This document shows positions 1 through 6,552 of a stretch of 14,709 bases of DNA, piece by piece. Both the position numbers and the translations under genes were made by a program. The stretch covers positions 1-14,709 of the forward strand of contig VBAE01000259.1 of NCBI GenBank assembly GCA_005882415.1, read 5' to 3'. Each line of letters starts with the position of its first letter. Within the stretch, counting starts at the first letter, position 1. This DNA comes from Alphaproteobacteria bacterium. Lineage in GTDB: Bacteria; Pseudomonadota; Alphaproteobacteria; Sphingomonadales; Sphingomonadaceae. The notes beneath the pieces are model-generated. The model did no database searches, had not been told where the DNA came from, and saw only the letters and a program-made list of their open reading frames with translations.

Positions 1-1009
1 CAATGCGGAAGCGATCGTCGGCACGGTGCGGGGCGCCGCGCGCAACCCGTCGTTGATGGAGAAAGGCGACCTCGCCACCTATCAGGCGAAGGAGCGGCCG
101 CCGGTCTGCGGGGCCTATCGCGGCTACCGGATCTGCGGCATGGGGCCCCCTTCGTCGGGCGCGACCACCGTCTACGCGATATTGAAGCAGCTCGAGCGGT
201 TCGACCTCGGCGCGCTGGGCCCCAACGACCCCAAGGCCTGGCATCTCATCGGCGAATCGATGCGCTTGGCATACGCCGACCGCGACGCCTATCTCGCCGA
301 CCCCGATTTCATCCGCGTGCCCGTCGCCGGGCTGACCGACCCCACCTATCTCGCCTCCCGCTCTTCGCTGATCGCTGAAGACAGGTCGCTCGCTCATGCC
401 GAGGCGGGGGTGCCGCCGGGCGCGCCGCGGGTCACCGCCGCGGTGTCGGGCGAAGTGCCTTCGACCTCGCACATGGTCGCGGCCGATGCAGCCGGGGACG
501 TGGCCTCGGTCACCTCGACCATCGAGGGTCCGTGGGGCTCCGGCCTCACCGTCAGCGGCTATTTCCTCAACAACGAGCTGACCGACTTCAGCATCGCGCC
601 CGAGCAGAACGGCGCCCCCGTCGCCAACCGCGTCGAAGGCGGCAAAAGACCGCGCAGCTCGATGTCGCCGACCATCGTCTACGGGCCGGACGGAAGAGTG
701 CGGCTCGCGGTCGGCGCGGCGGGCGGGGCGACGATCATCGCCCAGGTCGCCAAGGCGATCATCGGCGTGATCGACTGGAAATTGTCGGCGCAAGAGGCGA
801 TCGCGCTCCCCGTGCTCTACGCGCCCGGCGACACTTTGTACGTCGAGCGCGGGACGGCAATGGAAGCGATGATCCCGGCGCTCCAGGCGCTCGGCAACAA
901 GGCGGTGCCGGTCGATCCCGGCTACAAGGCCAATGCGATCGAATATGTGGACGGGCGCTGGGCGGGCGCGGCCGATCCGCGCAGCGAAGGGGTCGCGCTC
1001 GGCCAGTAA
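1..1009 (+). CDS. ggt: gamma-glutamyltransferase, C-terminal part (5' end outside window)
   Basis: The enzyme family cleaves and transfers the gamma-glutamyl group of glutathione in the periplasm. The reading frame is open from base 2 to TAA at 1007-1009, so the gene starts upstream of the window. The precursor self-cleaves to give a small subunit whose first residue is the catalytic threonine. That residue is very probably the Thr codon at 464-466, in the context P-S-T-S-H, where family members usually have a T-T-H-like motif. Downstream are other family hallmarks: GYFLNNELTDFS (oxyanion and substrate region), KRPRSSMSPTIV, the glycine-rich GAAGGATII, and a C-terminal DPRSEG. The whole small subunit and the end of the large subunit are therefore present. 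The acyl-CoA synthetase gene follows after 26 bases on the same strand, so co-transcription is possible, but no functional link is evident. Family assignment is firm; substrate preference (glutathione versus acylated compounds) cannot be read. Confidence 0.93.
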   Translation, partial: NAEAIVGTVRGAARNPSLMEKGDLATYQAKERPPVCGAYRGYRICGMGPPSSGATTVYAILKQLERFDLGALGPNDPKAWHLIGESMRLAYADRDAYLADPDFIRVPVAGLTDPTYLASRSSLIAEDRSLAHAEAGVPPGAPRVTAAVSGEVPSTSHMVAADAAGDVASVTSTIEGPWGSGLTVSGYFLNNELTDFSIAPEQNGAPVANRVEGGKRPRSSMSPTIVYGPDGRVRLAVGAAGGATIIAQVAKAIIGVIDWKLSAQEAIALPVLYAPGDTLYVERGTAMEAMIPALQALGNKAVPVDPGYKANAIEYVDGRWAGAADPRSEGVALGQ

Positions 1010-1035
1010 GGGGCGCTTTCAACGCGGGAGGGGCA

Positions 1036-2832
1036 ATGCGGAGTCTGGAATATTTCCCGAATTTGGTGAGCATGTTCTTCACCCGCGCCGCGGAGAAGGG
1101 CGACGCTCCCTTCCTCTGGGCCAAACGTGAAGGCACCTGGCACCCGCTGAGCTGGCGCGAAACCGCCGAGCAGGTCGCGACGCTGGCGCAGGCGCTCAAG
1201 GACATCGGCCTCGCCCGCGGCGACATGGTGATGCTGGTCAGCGAGAACAGGCCGGAATGGTGCATCGCCGATCTCGCCATCATGGCCGCCGGCTGCATCA
1301 CCGTCCCCGCCTACACGACGAACACAGAGCGCGACCACCAGCACATTCTCGACGATAGCGGGGCCCGAGCGGTGATCGTATCGACCGCCAAATTGGCCAA
1401 GCCGCTGCTTCCCGCGGCGATCCAGTCCAATTGCTGCGAGCATGTCATCGGCATCGAGGCCCTGCCCGGCGGCCAGTCGGGGAGCGTCAGCTTCCACGAC
1501 TGGAAGACCCTGATGGGGAACGCGAAGGGCGACGTCGCCGCCTGCGCCGCCGCCGCCGATTTCCGCCGCGACGACCTCGCCTGCATCATCTACACCTCCG
1601 GCACCGGCGGAGCGCCGCGCGGCGTGATGCAGCATCACGGCGCCATCCTCCACAATGTCGAAGGCTGCGCGGCGGTGATCTCCGAGGATTTCGGATGGGG
1701 GGACGAGGTCTTCCTCTCCTTCCTCCCCGCGAGCCACGCTTATGAGCATAGCGGCGGGCAATTCTTCCCGATCGGGCTCGGCGCGCAAATCTATTATTCG
1801 GAAGGGCTGGAGAAGCTCGCCTCCAACATCGAAGAGACCAAGCCGACGATCATGGTCGTCGTGCCGCGCCTGTTCGAGGTGCTGAGGGCGCGGATCCTGA
1901 AGAGCGTCGAGAAGCAGGGCAAGCTCACCAATTATTTGATGAAGCGCGCGCTGGAGATCGGCGCCCGGGCCTATGGCGGCGGCGGGCGCACGGCGCTTCG
2001 CGACCTGCCGATGGACCTCATATTGTCGCGCACGCTCAGGCCCAAGATCAGCGCGCGGTTCGGCGGCCGGATCAAGGCGATGGTGTCGGGCGGGGCGCCG
2101 CTCAACCCCGAGGTCGGTATCTTCTTCCACTCGCTCGGCCTCACCTTGCTCCAGGGCTACGGCCAGACCGAGACCGGGCCCGTCATAAGCTGCAACCGGC
2201 CGAGCGCGGGCATCAAGATGGACACGGTCGGCCCGCCGCTGAAGAATACCGAGGTCAAGATCGCCGCGGACGGCGAGATATTGGTGCGCGGCGAGCTGGT
2301 GATGAAGGGCTATTGGCGCAATCCGCCGCAGACCCAGGCCGCGCTCCAGGACGGCTGGCTCCACACCGGCGACGTCGGCCATCTCGACGATAAGGGCCGG
2401 ATCGTCATCACCGACCGCAAGAAGGACCTGATCGTCAACGACAAGGGCGACAATGTCGCGCCCCAGAAGGTCGAGGGCATGCTGACGCTCGAGCCCGAGA
2501 TCTTGCAGGCGATGGTGGCGGGGGACAGGCGGCCTTATGTGGTCGGCCTGATCGTCCCCGATCCGGAATGGACCGCGGAATGGGCGAAGGCGAACGGCAA
2601 GCCGCGGGACCTGGCGGTGCTGCGCGACGACGCCGACTTTCTCCGCGCGCTAAGCGCCGCCGTCGACCGGGTGAACGCGAACCTGTCGGTGATCGAAAAG
2701 GTCCGCCGCTTCATCCTCGCGGACGAGGCTTTTACGACCGACAACCAGCAGCTGACGCCTTCGATCAAGATCCGCCGCCATGTGCTGAAGCAGGTCTACG
2801 GCGAGCGGCTGGACGCGTTGTACAAGCGCTGA
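1036..2832 (+). CDS. AMP-dependent long-chain fatty-acyl-CoA synthetase
   Basis: The enzyme activates fatty acids to acyl-AMP and then acyl-CoA in the cytoplasm, feeding beta-oxidation or lipid synthesis. The 598-residue length fits bacterial long-chain ligases. The start at ATG 1036 is preceded by a strong GGGAGGGG at 1026-1033; the frame is open further upstream, but that stretch overlaps the ggt gene and is arginine-rich shadow sequence. Visible motifs are the phosphate-binding loop YTSGTGGAPRGV (residues 186-197), the adenine-binding GYGQTETGP (374-382), HTGD (443-446) with the following ITDRKKDLI hinge, and the C-terminal TPSIKIRR with the probable catalytic lysine at 578. The loop is unusual: the common YTSGTTGxPKGV has Thr and Lys where this protein has Gly and Arg. 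The DNVAPQKVE segment and the long C-terminal domain match the bacterial long-chain (FadD15-like) branch rather than acetyl-CoA synthetases. Chain-length specificity is inferred. Confidence 0.92.
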   Translation: MRSLEYFPNLVSMFFTRAAEKGDAPFLWAKREGTWHPLSWRETAEQVATLAQALKDIGLARGDMVMLVSENRPEWCIADLAIMAAGCITVPAYTTNTERDHQHILDDSGARAVIVSTAKLAKPLLPAAIQSNCCEHVIGIEALPGGQSGSVSFHDWKTLMGNAKGDVAACAAAADFRRDDLACIIYTSGTGGAPRGVMQHHGAILHNVEGCAAVISEDFGWGDEVFLSFLPASHAYEHSGGQFFPIGLGAQIYYSEGLEKLASNIEETKPTIMVVVPRLFEVLRARILKSVEKQGKLTNYLMKRALEIGARAYGGGGRTALRDLPMDLILSRTLRPKISARFGGRIKAMVSGGAPLNPEVGIFFHSLGLTLLQGYGQTETGPVISCNRPSAGIKMDTVGPPLKNTEVKIAADGEILVRGELVMKGYWRNPPQTQAALQDGWLHTGDVGHLDDKGRIVITDRKKDLIVNDKGDNVAPQKVEGMLTLEPEILQAMVAGDRRPYVVGLIVPDPEWTAEWAKANGKPRDLAVLRDDADFLRALSAAVDRVNANLSVIEKVRRFILADEAFTTDNQQLTPSIKIRRHVLKQVYGERLDALYKR

Positions 2833-2854
2833 GGGAGGGGAGGCCGTCACCCAT

Positions 2855-2907
2855 CCTCCCCGCGCGAAGCGGGGGGAGGGGGACCACATGCAATGTGGTG
2901 GAGGGGT
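2855..2907. repeat. palindromic repeat unit A (left half of face-to-face pair)
   Basis: Two adjacent hairpins. The first has CCTCCCCGC at 2855-2863 facing a GCGGGG-containing arm. The second is ACCACAT (2883-2889) / ATGTGGT (2893-2899) with a three-base loop. Invariant flanks GGAGGGGGACC and GGTGGAGGGGT are shared with units B, C and D. It lies just after the acyl-CoA synthetase stop and, with unit B, fills the gap between two convergent genes. It could act as a bidirectional transcription terminator or mRNA 3'-end stabiliser. No long T-run follows. Confidence 0.85.
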
Positions 2908-2961
2908 AACTGGCTCGGACTCAGCGGTTCGCGCGGAAACCCTCAGACTCTAACGCCTTCT

Positions 2962-3012
2962 ACCCCTCCACCACACTTCGTGTGGTCCCCCTCCCCGTCT
3001 CCGACGGGGAGG
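2962..3012. repeat. palindromic repeat unit B (right half, inverted relative to A)
   Basis: Reverse-complement copy of the unit A pattern. Hairpin one is ACCACAC (2970-2976) / GTGTGGT (2980-2986) with a TTC loop. Hairpin two is CCTCCCCGTC (2990-2999) / GACGGGGAGG (3003-3012), a perfect 10-bp stem with a three-base loop. It ends two bases before the stop codon of the minus-strand lipoprotein gene, so for that transcript the 10-bp hairpin is the first structure after the stop. Units A and B are separated by 54 bases. Confidence 0.87.
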
Positions 3013-3014
3013 AA

Positions 3015-3422
3015 TTACGAGCGGACGCGCCTGTACGGCGTAAAGTCCCCCAACCCGCAGCCGCCGTACTGCATGCTGCTCGCCGTATCGAACACGGTGG
3101 CGATGTCGCCTCGGCAGAGCTGGGTGGTCGTCGTGCGGGTGACCAAGGCGCGGCCGGCGCCGAGCTCGGGGCAGCCTCCCGCCGGGCGGTTGACGTAGAG
3201 CGTCTGCCGGGTCGGGCCGTCGAAGATGATCGCCCCCTCGCCGGCGGAGCGGTTGCTGCGCAGGTCGCGGGTGCTGATGCAGGAGACGGGCGGGCCCGAC
3301 TGCTCATAGCCGGCAAGCTCGGCATTCAAGCGGGACTCGTCGTCCGCGCTCATCTGTACGGGTTCGTTGGCGGTGCAGCCGGCCGCGGCGCCGGCCAAGG
3401 CAAGGAGAATGAGCTTTTTCAT
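3015..3422 (-). CDS. small cysteine-rich lipoprotein, DUF6491-like
   Basis: 135 residues, no known function. The N terminus MKKLILLALAGAAAGC is a short signal peptide ending in a lipobox-like AAGC, so the mature protein should begin at lipidated Cys16 and face the periplasm. I chose ATG 3422 over an in-frame ATG eight codons upstream because only the shorter form starts with a proper signal peptide. The mature part has four cysteines (C48, C84, C103, C122), enough for two disulfides. The pattern C-I-S near C48, YVNRPAGGCP, QLCRGD and CGLGDF matches, from memory, the DUF6491 family found in alphaproteobacteria; a profile search would settle this. It is the last gene of the gloA-NMO-gloB block, 48 bases after the gloB stop, so it may be co-transcribed, but nothing in it suggests a role in methylglyoxal metabolism. 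The coding assignment is solid; the family is a moderate call. Confidence 0.8.
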   Translation of the reverse strand: MKKLILLALAGAAAGCTANEPVQMSADDESRLNAELAGYEQSGPPVSCISTRDLRSNRSAGEGAIIFDGPTRQTLYVNRPAGGCPELGAGRALVTRTTTTQLCRGDIATVFDTASSMQYGGCGLGDFTPYRRVRS

Positions 3423-3470
3423 CGTGTCGACCTCCGGCGCCGACAACGCCCGGTCCGTCGCTTCGGCGCC

Positions 3471-4196
3471 CTATCCCTTGAAATTATCCTTCCCCAACCG
3501 GCGCTCAGCAAACGCCTCGGCCGATGAAGCGCGGATGAACGGATTGGTGGCGCGTTCGAGGGCGATCGTGGTCGGCACCGTCGCCTCCCCCGCCGCCCGC
3601 GCCGCCTCGACATCGGCAAGGCGCCGGGCGAGCGCCTGATTGTCCGGCTCGACGGTGACGGCGAAGCGGGCGTTGGAGAGCGTATATTCGTGGGCGCAGT
3701 AGACGCGAGTCTCCGGCGGCAAAGCGGCGAGGCGCTGGAGATTGGCGTACATCTGCTCCGCACTGCCTTCGAACAGCCGCCCGCAGCCCATCGCGAACAA
3801 AGTGTCGCCGACGAAGGCCGCTTTTTCCTGTGGGATGAGATAGGCGATGTGGCCGGCGGTGTGGGCCGGGACTTCGATCACCTCGGCCTGAACGCCGCCG
3901 AGCGAGACCCGGTCGCCCTCCCGTACCTGGCGGTCGAGGGTGGGGATTCGCGCGGCCTCGGCGGCTGGGCCGGTGATGAAGCAATTGGTGGCCGCCTTGA
4001 TCGCCTGGTTGCCGCCGGTGTGATCCGGGTGCCAGTGGGTGTTCCAGATCTGCGTGATCCGCCACCCCCGCTGCTCAGCCGCCGCGAGCACCGGATCGGC
4101 GACGGCGGGATCGACCACAGCCGTCTCGCCCGAGCCTGCGTCGTGGAGCAGCCAGACATAATTGTCGCTGAGGACGGGGATTCGGACGATCTCCAT
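3471..4196 (-). CDS. gloB: hydroxyacylglutathione hydrolase (glyoxalase II)
   Basis: Hydrolyses S-lactoylglutathione, the product of glyoxalase I, to D-lactate and glutathione in the cytoplasm. The 241-residue protein is a metallo-beta-lactamase-fold enzyme. The signature THWHPDHTGGN lies at residues 53-63, giving ligands H54, H56, D58 and H59. The remaining ligands are H112 (in PAHTAGH), D131 (in VGDTLF) and H169 (in YCAHEYT). The CGRLFEG segment at 138-144 and the C-terminal part with ATNPFIR are typical of the glyoxalase II glutathione-binding C-terminal domain and separate it from generic lactamase-fold hydrolases. The start is ATG 4196, 10 bases after the stop of the nitronate monooxygenase gene, so the two are almost surely co-transcribed. 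gloA is two genes upstream on the same strand, which supports the assignment. All expected metal ligands are present. Confidence 0.95.
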   Translation of the reverse strand: MEIVRIPVLSDNYVWLLHDAGSGETAVVDPAVADPVLAAAEQRGWRITQIWNTHWHPDHTGGNQAIKAATNCFITGPAAEAARIPTLDRQVREGDRVSLGGVQAEVIEVPAHTAGHIAYLIPQEKAAFVGDTLFAMGCGRLFEGSAEQMYANLQRLAALPPETRVYCAHEYTLSNARFAVTVEPDNQALARRLADVEAARAAGEATVPTTIALERATNPFIRASSAEAFAERRLGKDNFKG

Positions 4197-4206
4197 GGCG
4201 CGGAAC

Positions 4207-5244
4207 CTAGGACAGCCTGCCGAGGACCGCCAGTGCGTCGGCGGCGAGGCTCCGGGTCAGCTCCGCGGCAGGCAATGCCCGCCCGAGCGGCGCCGACTGG
4301 CCGGCCCACATCGGCGTAAAGCCGGAGACGTTCTTCAGCGGCGCGAGTGCAGCGGCGGCGAGCGGATAAGGCGGCACTTCGGCGCGGACGGGGCCGAGGT
4401 CGCGCACCAGCCGGGTTGGGGCACCGCGGGCGAGACCACCGCTGAACAGGTTGGTGAACAGGGTGCCGCCCTCGGCCAGCACGGCGCGGTGCTCGGGGCG
4501 AATCAGGCTCTCCGGGCAGTGGAGGTAGGCGGTGCCGAGCTGCACCGCGCTCGCGCCCAAAGCGAAGGCCGCGGCGATTCCGCGCCCGTCGCCGATCCCG
4601 CCGGCGGCGATCACCGGCACCGACACGGAATCCACCACCTGCGGCAGGAGCGCGATGAGGCCGAGCGCAGCCGCGGGATCGGAGCCGAGGAAGCGGCCGC
4701 TATGCCCGCCCGCCTCGAAGCCCTGTGCGATCACCGCGTCGACCCCCCTCGCTTCGAGCCAGCGCGCTTCCTCGGGCGTGGTCGCATTGCCGATGACGAC
4801 GGCGCCGGAGGCTTTGACGCGCCGGAGCAGCTCTTCGGAGGGGAGGCCGAAGTGGAAGCTCACGACCTCCGGCCGCACCTCCTCGACGATTCCGCACATC
4901 GCCGGGTCGAACGGCATGCGCAGTGGGCCCGGCGGGCCGGGCGCCACTCCGAACTCGTCATAATATGGGCGGAGCAGCGCCTTCCACGGCGCCTCATCGC
5001 CGCCTTCCGGCATGGTGTGGCAGAAGAAGTTGAGGTTGATCGGGCCCCGGACGCGCTCCCGGACCGCGGAAACCTGCGCGCGAACCTCGTCCGGCGTGAG
5101 CAGCCCGCACGGGAGCGAGCCGAGCGCTCCGCCCTCGATCGCACCCACGCACAAATCCACTCCGCCCGCCCCGGCCATCGGCGCCTGGACGATCGGCACT
5201 TCCGTACCGACCAGGTCCAGGAAGCGCCGATTAGGCCAGGCCAT
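4207..5244 (-). CDS. nitronate monooxygenase / 2-nitropropane dioxygenase-like FMN enzyme
   Basis: A 345-residue TIM-barrel flavoprotein of the nitronate monooxygenase family, which oxidises toxic alkyl nitronates with FMN and oxygen. Supporting features are QAPMAGAGG at residues 20-28 near the N terminus, INLNFF at 69-74, the family signature AQGFEAGGHSGRF with the likely catalytic His181, and the phosphate-binding VIAAGGIGDGRG followed by ALGASAVQLGTAYL. Its ATG (5242-5244 on the plus-strand numbering) directly follows the TAG of gloA with no spacer, a strong sign of translational coupling. gloB follows 10 bases downstream. The family also contains enoyl-reductase-like and other flavin oxidases, so the natural substrate is uncertain. 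Its position inside a glyoxalase operon hints at a role in reactive-carbonyl or nitro-compound detoxification, which is inference from context only. Confidence 0.88.
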   Translation of the reverse strand: MAWPNRRFLDLVGTEVPIVQAPMAGAGGVDLCVGAIEGGALGSLPCGLLTPDEVRAQVSAVRERVRGPINLNFFCHTMPEGGDEAPWKALLRPYYDEFGVAPGPPGPLRMPFDPAMCGIVEEVRPEVVSFHFGLPSEELLRRVKASGAVVIGNATTPEEARWLEARGVDAVIAQGFEAGGHSGRFLGSDPAAALGLIALLPQVVDSVSVPVIAAGGIGDGRGIAAAFALGASAVQLGTAYLHCPESLIRPEHRAVLAEGGTLFTNLFSGGLARGAPTRLVRDLGPVRAEVPPYPLAAAALAPLKNVSGFTPMWAGQSAPLGRALPAAELTRSLAADALAVLGRLS

Positions 5245-5661
5245 CTACCAGTGGCCGCTGTTCGGCATCGACGCCCAGGGCTCCTCAGGCGGGAGAGCAT
5301 CGCCACCCTGGAGGAGCTCGATCGAGATGTTGTCGGGGGTTCGGACGAAGGCCATGTGGCCATCGCGCGGCGGGCGGTTGATGGTCACTCCGCCTTCCTG
5401 CAAGCGGCGGCAGCTCTCGTAGATATTGTCGACACGGTAGGCGAGGTGGCCGAAATTGCGGCCTTCGCCATAGCCGCTCTCGTCCCAATTGTGGGTGAGC
5501 TCGACCTGGGCGTCCTCGTCGCCGGGGGCAGCGAGGAAAATGAGGGTGAAGCGGCCCTTCTCGCTGTCGTAACGGCGCAGCTCCTTGAGGCCGAGCAGCT
5601 CGAAGAAGCGGATCGTCGCCTCCGGGTCCGACACCCGGATCATGGTATGGAGATATTTCAT
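5245..5661 (-). CDS. gloA: lactoylglutathione lyase (glyoxalase I), VOC superfamily
   Basis: Isomerises the hemithioacetal of methylglyoxal and glutathione to S-lactoylglutathione. The 138-residue length is close to E. coli GloA (135). The N terminus MKYLHTMIRVSD closely resembles MRLLHTMLRVGD of E. coli, and the four metal ligands are in the expected places: H5, E54 (VELTHNW), H72 (FGHLAYRVDN) and E115 (SIELLQ). The short form resembles the nickel/cobalt-type enzymes; metal preference is an inference. The C-terminal 20 residues (LPPEEPWASMPNSGHW region) extend past the usual fold end. ATG 5661 has a GCGAGG ribosome-binding sequence just upstream. It is the first gene of a gloA-NMO-gloB-lipoprotein series, and its stop abuts the next start. 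The upstream 216 bases contain a pair of palindromic repeats, so its promoter probably lies in the short stretch between unit C and the start codon. Confidence 0.93.
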   Translation of the reverse strand: MKYLHTMIRVSDPEATIRFFELLGLKELRRYDSEKGRFTLIFLAAPGDEDAQVELTHNWDESGYGEGRNFGHLAYRVDNIYESCRRLQEGGVTINRPPRDGHMAFVRTPDNISIELLQGGDALPPEEPWASMPNSGHW

Positions 5662-5714
5662 CGCGCCTCGCTTTCCCCCGCCATATGGCTCGGGACGGCG
5701 CGAGGTTCCAGATG

Positions 5715-5763
5715 CCTCCCCATCGGAGATGGGGAGGGGGACCGCCGGAGGCGGTGGAGGGGT
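5715..5763. repeat. palindromic repeat unit C (left half of second pair)
   Basis: Same architecture and orientation as unit A. Hairpin one is CCTCCCCATC (5715-5724) / GATGGGGAGG (5728-5737), a perfect 10-bp stem with loop GGA. Hairpin two is ACCGCC (5741-5746) / GGCGGT (5750-5755), also with loop GGA. The stem bases differ from the other units but remain paired, while the flanks GGAGGGGGACC and GGTGGAGGGGT are unchanged. It sits 50 bases upstream of the gloA start. Confidence 0.88.
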
Positions 5764-5820
5764 GACAGGGAGAGGGATTCAGAGGTTCGAGCGCTCGACG
5801 GCGGAGGCTTCTGCCTGGTC

Positions 5821-5870
5821 ACCCCTCCACCAGCTTCGCTGGTCCCCCTCCCCGTCTGGCGACGGGGAGG
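5821..5870. repeat. palindromic repeat unit D (right half, inverted relative to C)
   Basis: Same orientation as unit B. Hairpin one is ACCAGC (5829-5834) / GCTGGT (5838-5843) with loop TTC. Hairpin two is CTCCCCGTC (5848-5856) / GACGGGGAG (5861-5869) with loop TGGC. It lies 7 bases after the TPR gene stop on the minus strand, so it can fold at the 3' end of that transcript. It is separated from unit C by 57 bases that resemble the A-B spacer. Confidence 0.88.
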
Positions 5871-5877
5871 CAGGTCG

Positions 5878-6552
5878 CTACGGCTGCGGCGCTGCGTTGG
5901 CGGTCAGGGCGGCTTGCGCGGATTTGGCGGCTTCCGATTCGGGGGCGGCGCGGATGGCTCGGGCGTAGAGGCCCTTCGCGGCGTCGACGTCGCCCGCGAC
6001 GCCGGCGATGTTGCCGGCTTCGAGGAGGACGGCTGCGTCGTCTCCGCCCAGTTCGACCGCTTTGGCGATGTCGGTCTTGGCGCGCTCCAGCTTGCCTTCG
6101 CGGCGGGCGAGGGCGGCGGAGAGGTACCAGCCGAAGGGGTCGGCCGGGACGAGGGCGAGCGCCTTGTCGATGTCGATGCGGGCGCCGGGGAGGTCGGAGG
6201 CCATCACGCCGGCGCGGGCGCGGTCGAGGAGGACTTCGCCGCGAAGCTTGCCGCCCTGGACGAGCAGATCGGCATGGTGCGGGTCGCGCTTCACTTCGGC
6301 TTCGGCGGCGGCCTGGTCGAAGGCGGTCGCGGCCGGCTCCCAGCGGCCGAGCGAGGAGTAAGCGAGACCGAGGCACTGGCGGGCGAGCCAGCCGCCGCCG
6401 CGCATCCGCCAGTCGTTGGCGGTGGCGACGGCTTTTTCGGCGTCGGCGCGGACGTCGGCGAGGCAGCGCTGCGAGAGGGCCTGGTCGCTCGCCGGCGCAG
6501 GAGCCGCCTGCGGCGCGGCGAAAGCGGCCAAAGCCAGAAGAATCGGGGTCAC
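5878..6552 (-). CDS. secreted TPR-repeat protein, function unknown
   Basis: 224 residues. The N terminus (V/M)TPILLALAAFAAPQAAPAPA looks like a short signal peptide followed by an Ala/Pro-rich linker, so a periplasmic location is likely. Residues from about 57 to 205 form roughly four degenerate tetratricopeptide helices: GLAYSSLGRWEPAATAFDQA, DLPGARIDIDKALALVPADP, REGKLERAKTDIAKAVELGG and AGDVDAAKGLYARAIRAAPE all show the small-residue/aromatic TPR pattern. I place the start at GTG 6552 because it overlaps the TGA of the upstream hydrolase gene by four bases (GTGA), the typical arrangement of coupled genes, and because only this start exposes a signal peptide; the open frame extends 48 codons further upstream but there it is arginine-rich shadow sequence. 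TPR proteins are protein-protein scaffolds; no catalytic residues are visible. It closes the minus-strand DUF898-M48-hydrolase-TPR series. Confidence 0.82.
   Translation of the reverse strand: MTPILLALAAFAAPQAAPAPASDQALSQRCLADVRADAEKAVATANDWRMRGGGWLARQCLGLAYSSLGRWEPAATAFDQAAAEAEVKRDPHHADLLVQGGKLRGEVLLDRARAGVMASDLPGARIDIDKALALVPADPFGWYLSAALARREGKLERAKTDIAKAVELGGDDAAVLLEAGNIAGVAGDVDAAKGLYARAIRAAPESEAAKSAQAALTANAAPQP

Noticed and set aside
532..1035. Upstream extension of the acyl-CoA synthetase frame into the ggt gene
   Set aside because: The overlapping stretch is arginine-rich and unlike any ligase; ATG 1036 has a strong ribosome-binding site and the expected N terminus.
922..2382. 486-codon open frame on the minus strand opposite the acyl-CoA synthetase gene
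   Set aside because: It mirrors a strongly supported plus-strand gene; its product is Ala/Arg/Asp/His-rich with no family motifs, the usual shadow of GC-rich coding DNA.
2855..3012. The two repeat units as the start of a CRISPR array
   Set aside because: The units are inverted, not direct, contain hairpins themselves and occur only as a pair; no array or cas gene is present.
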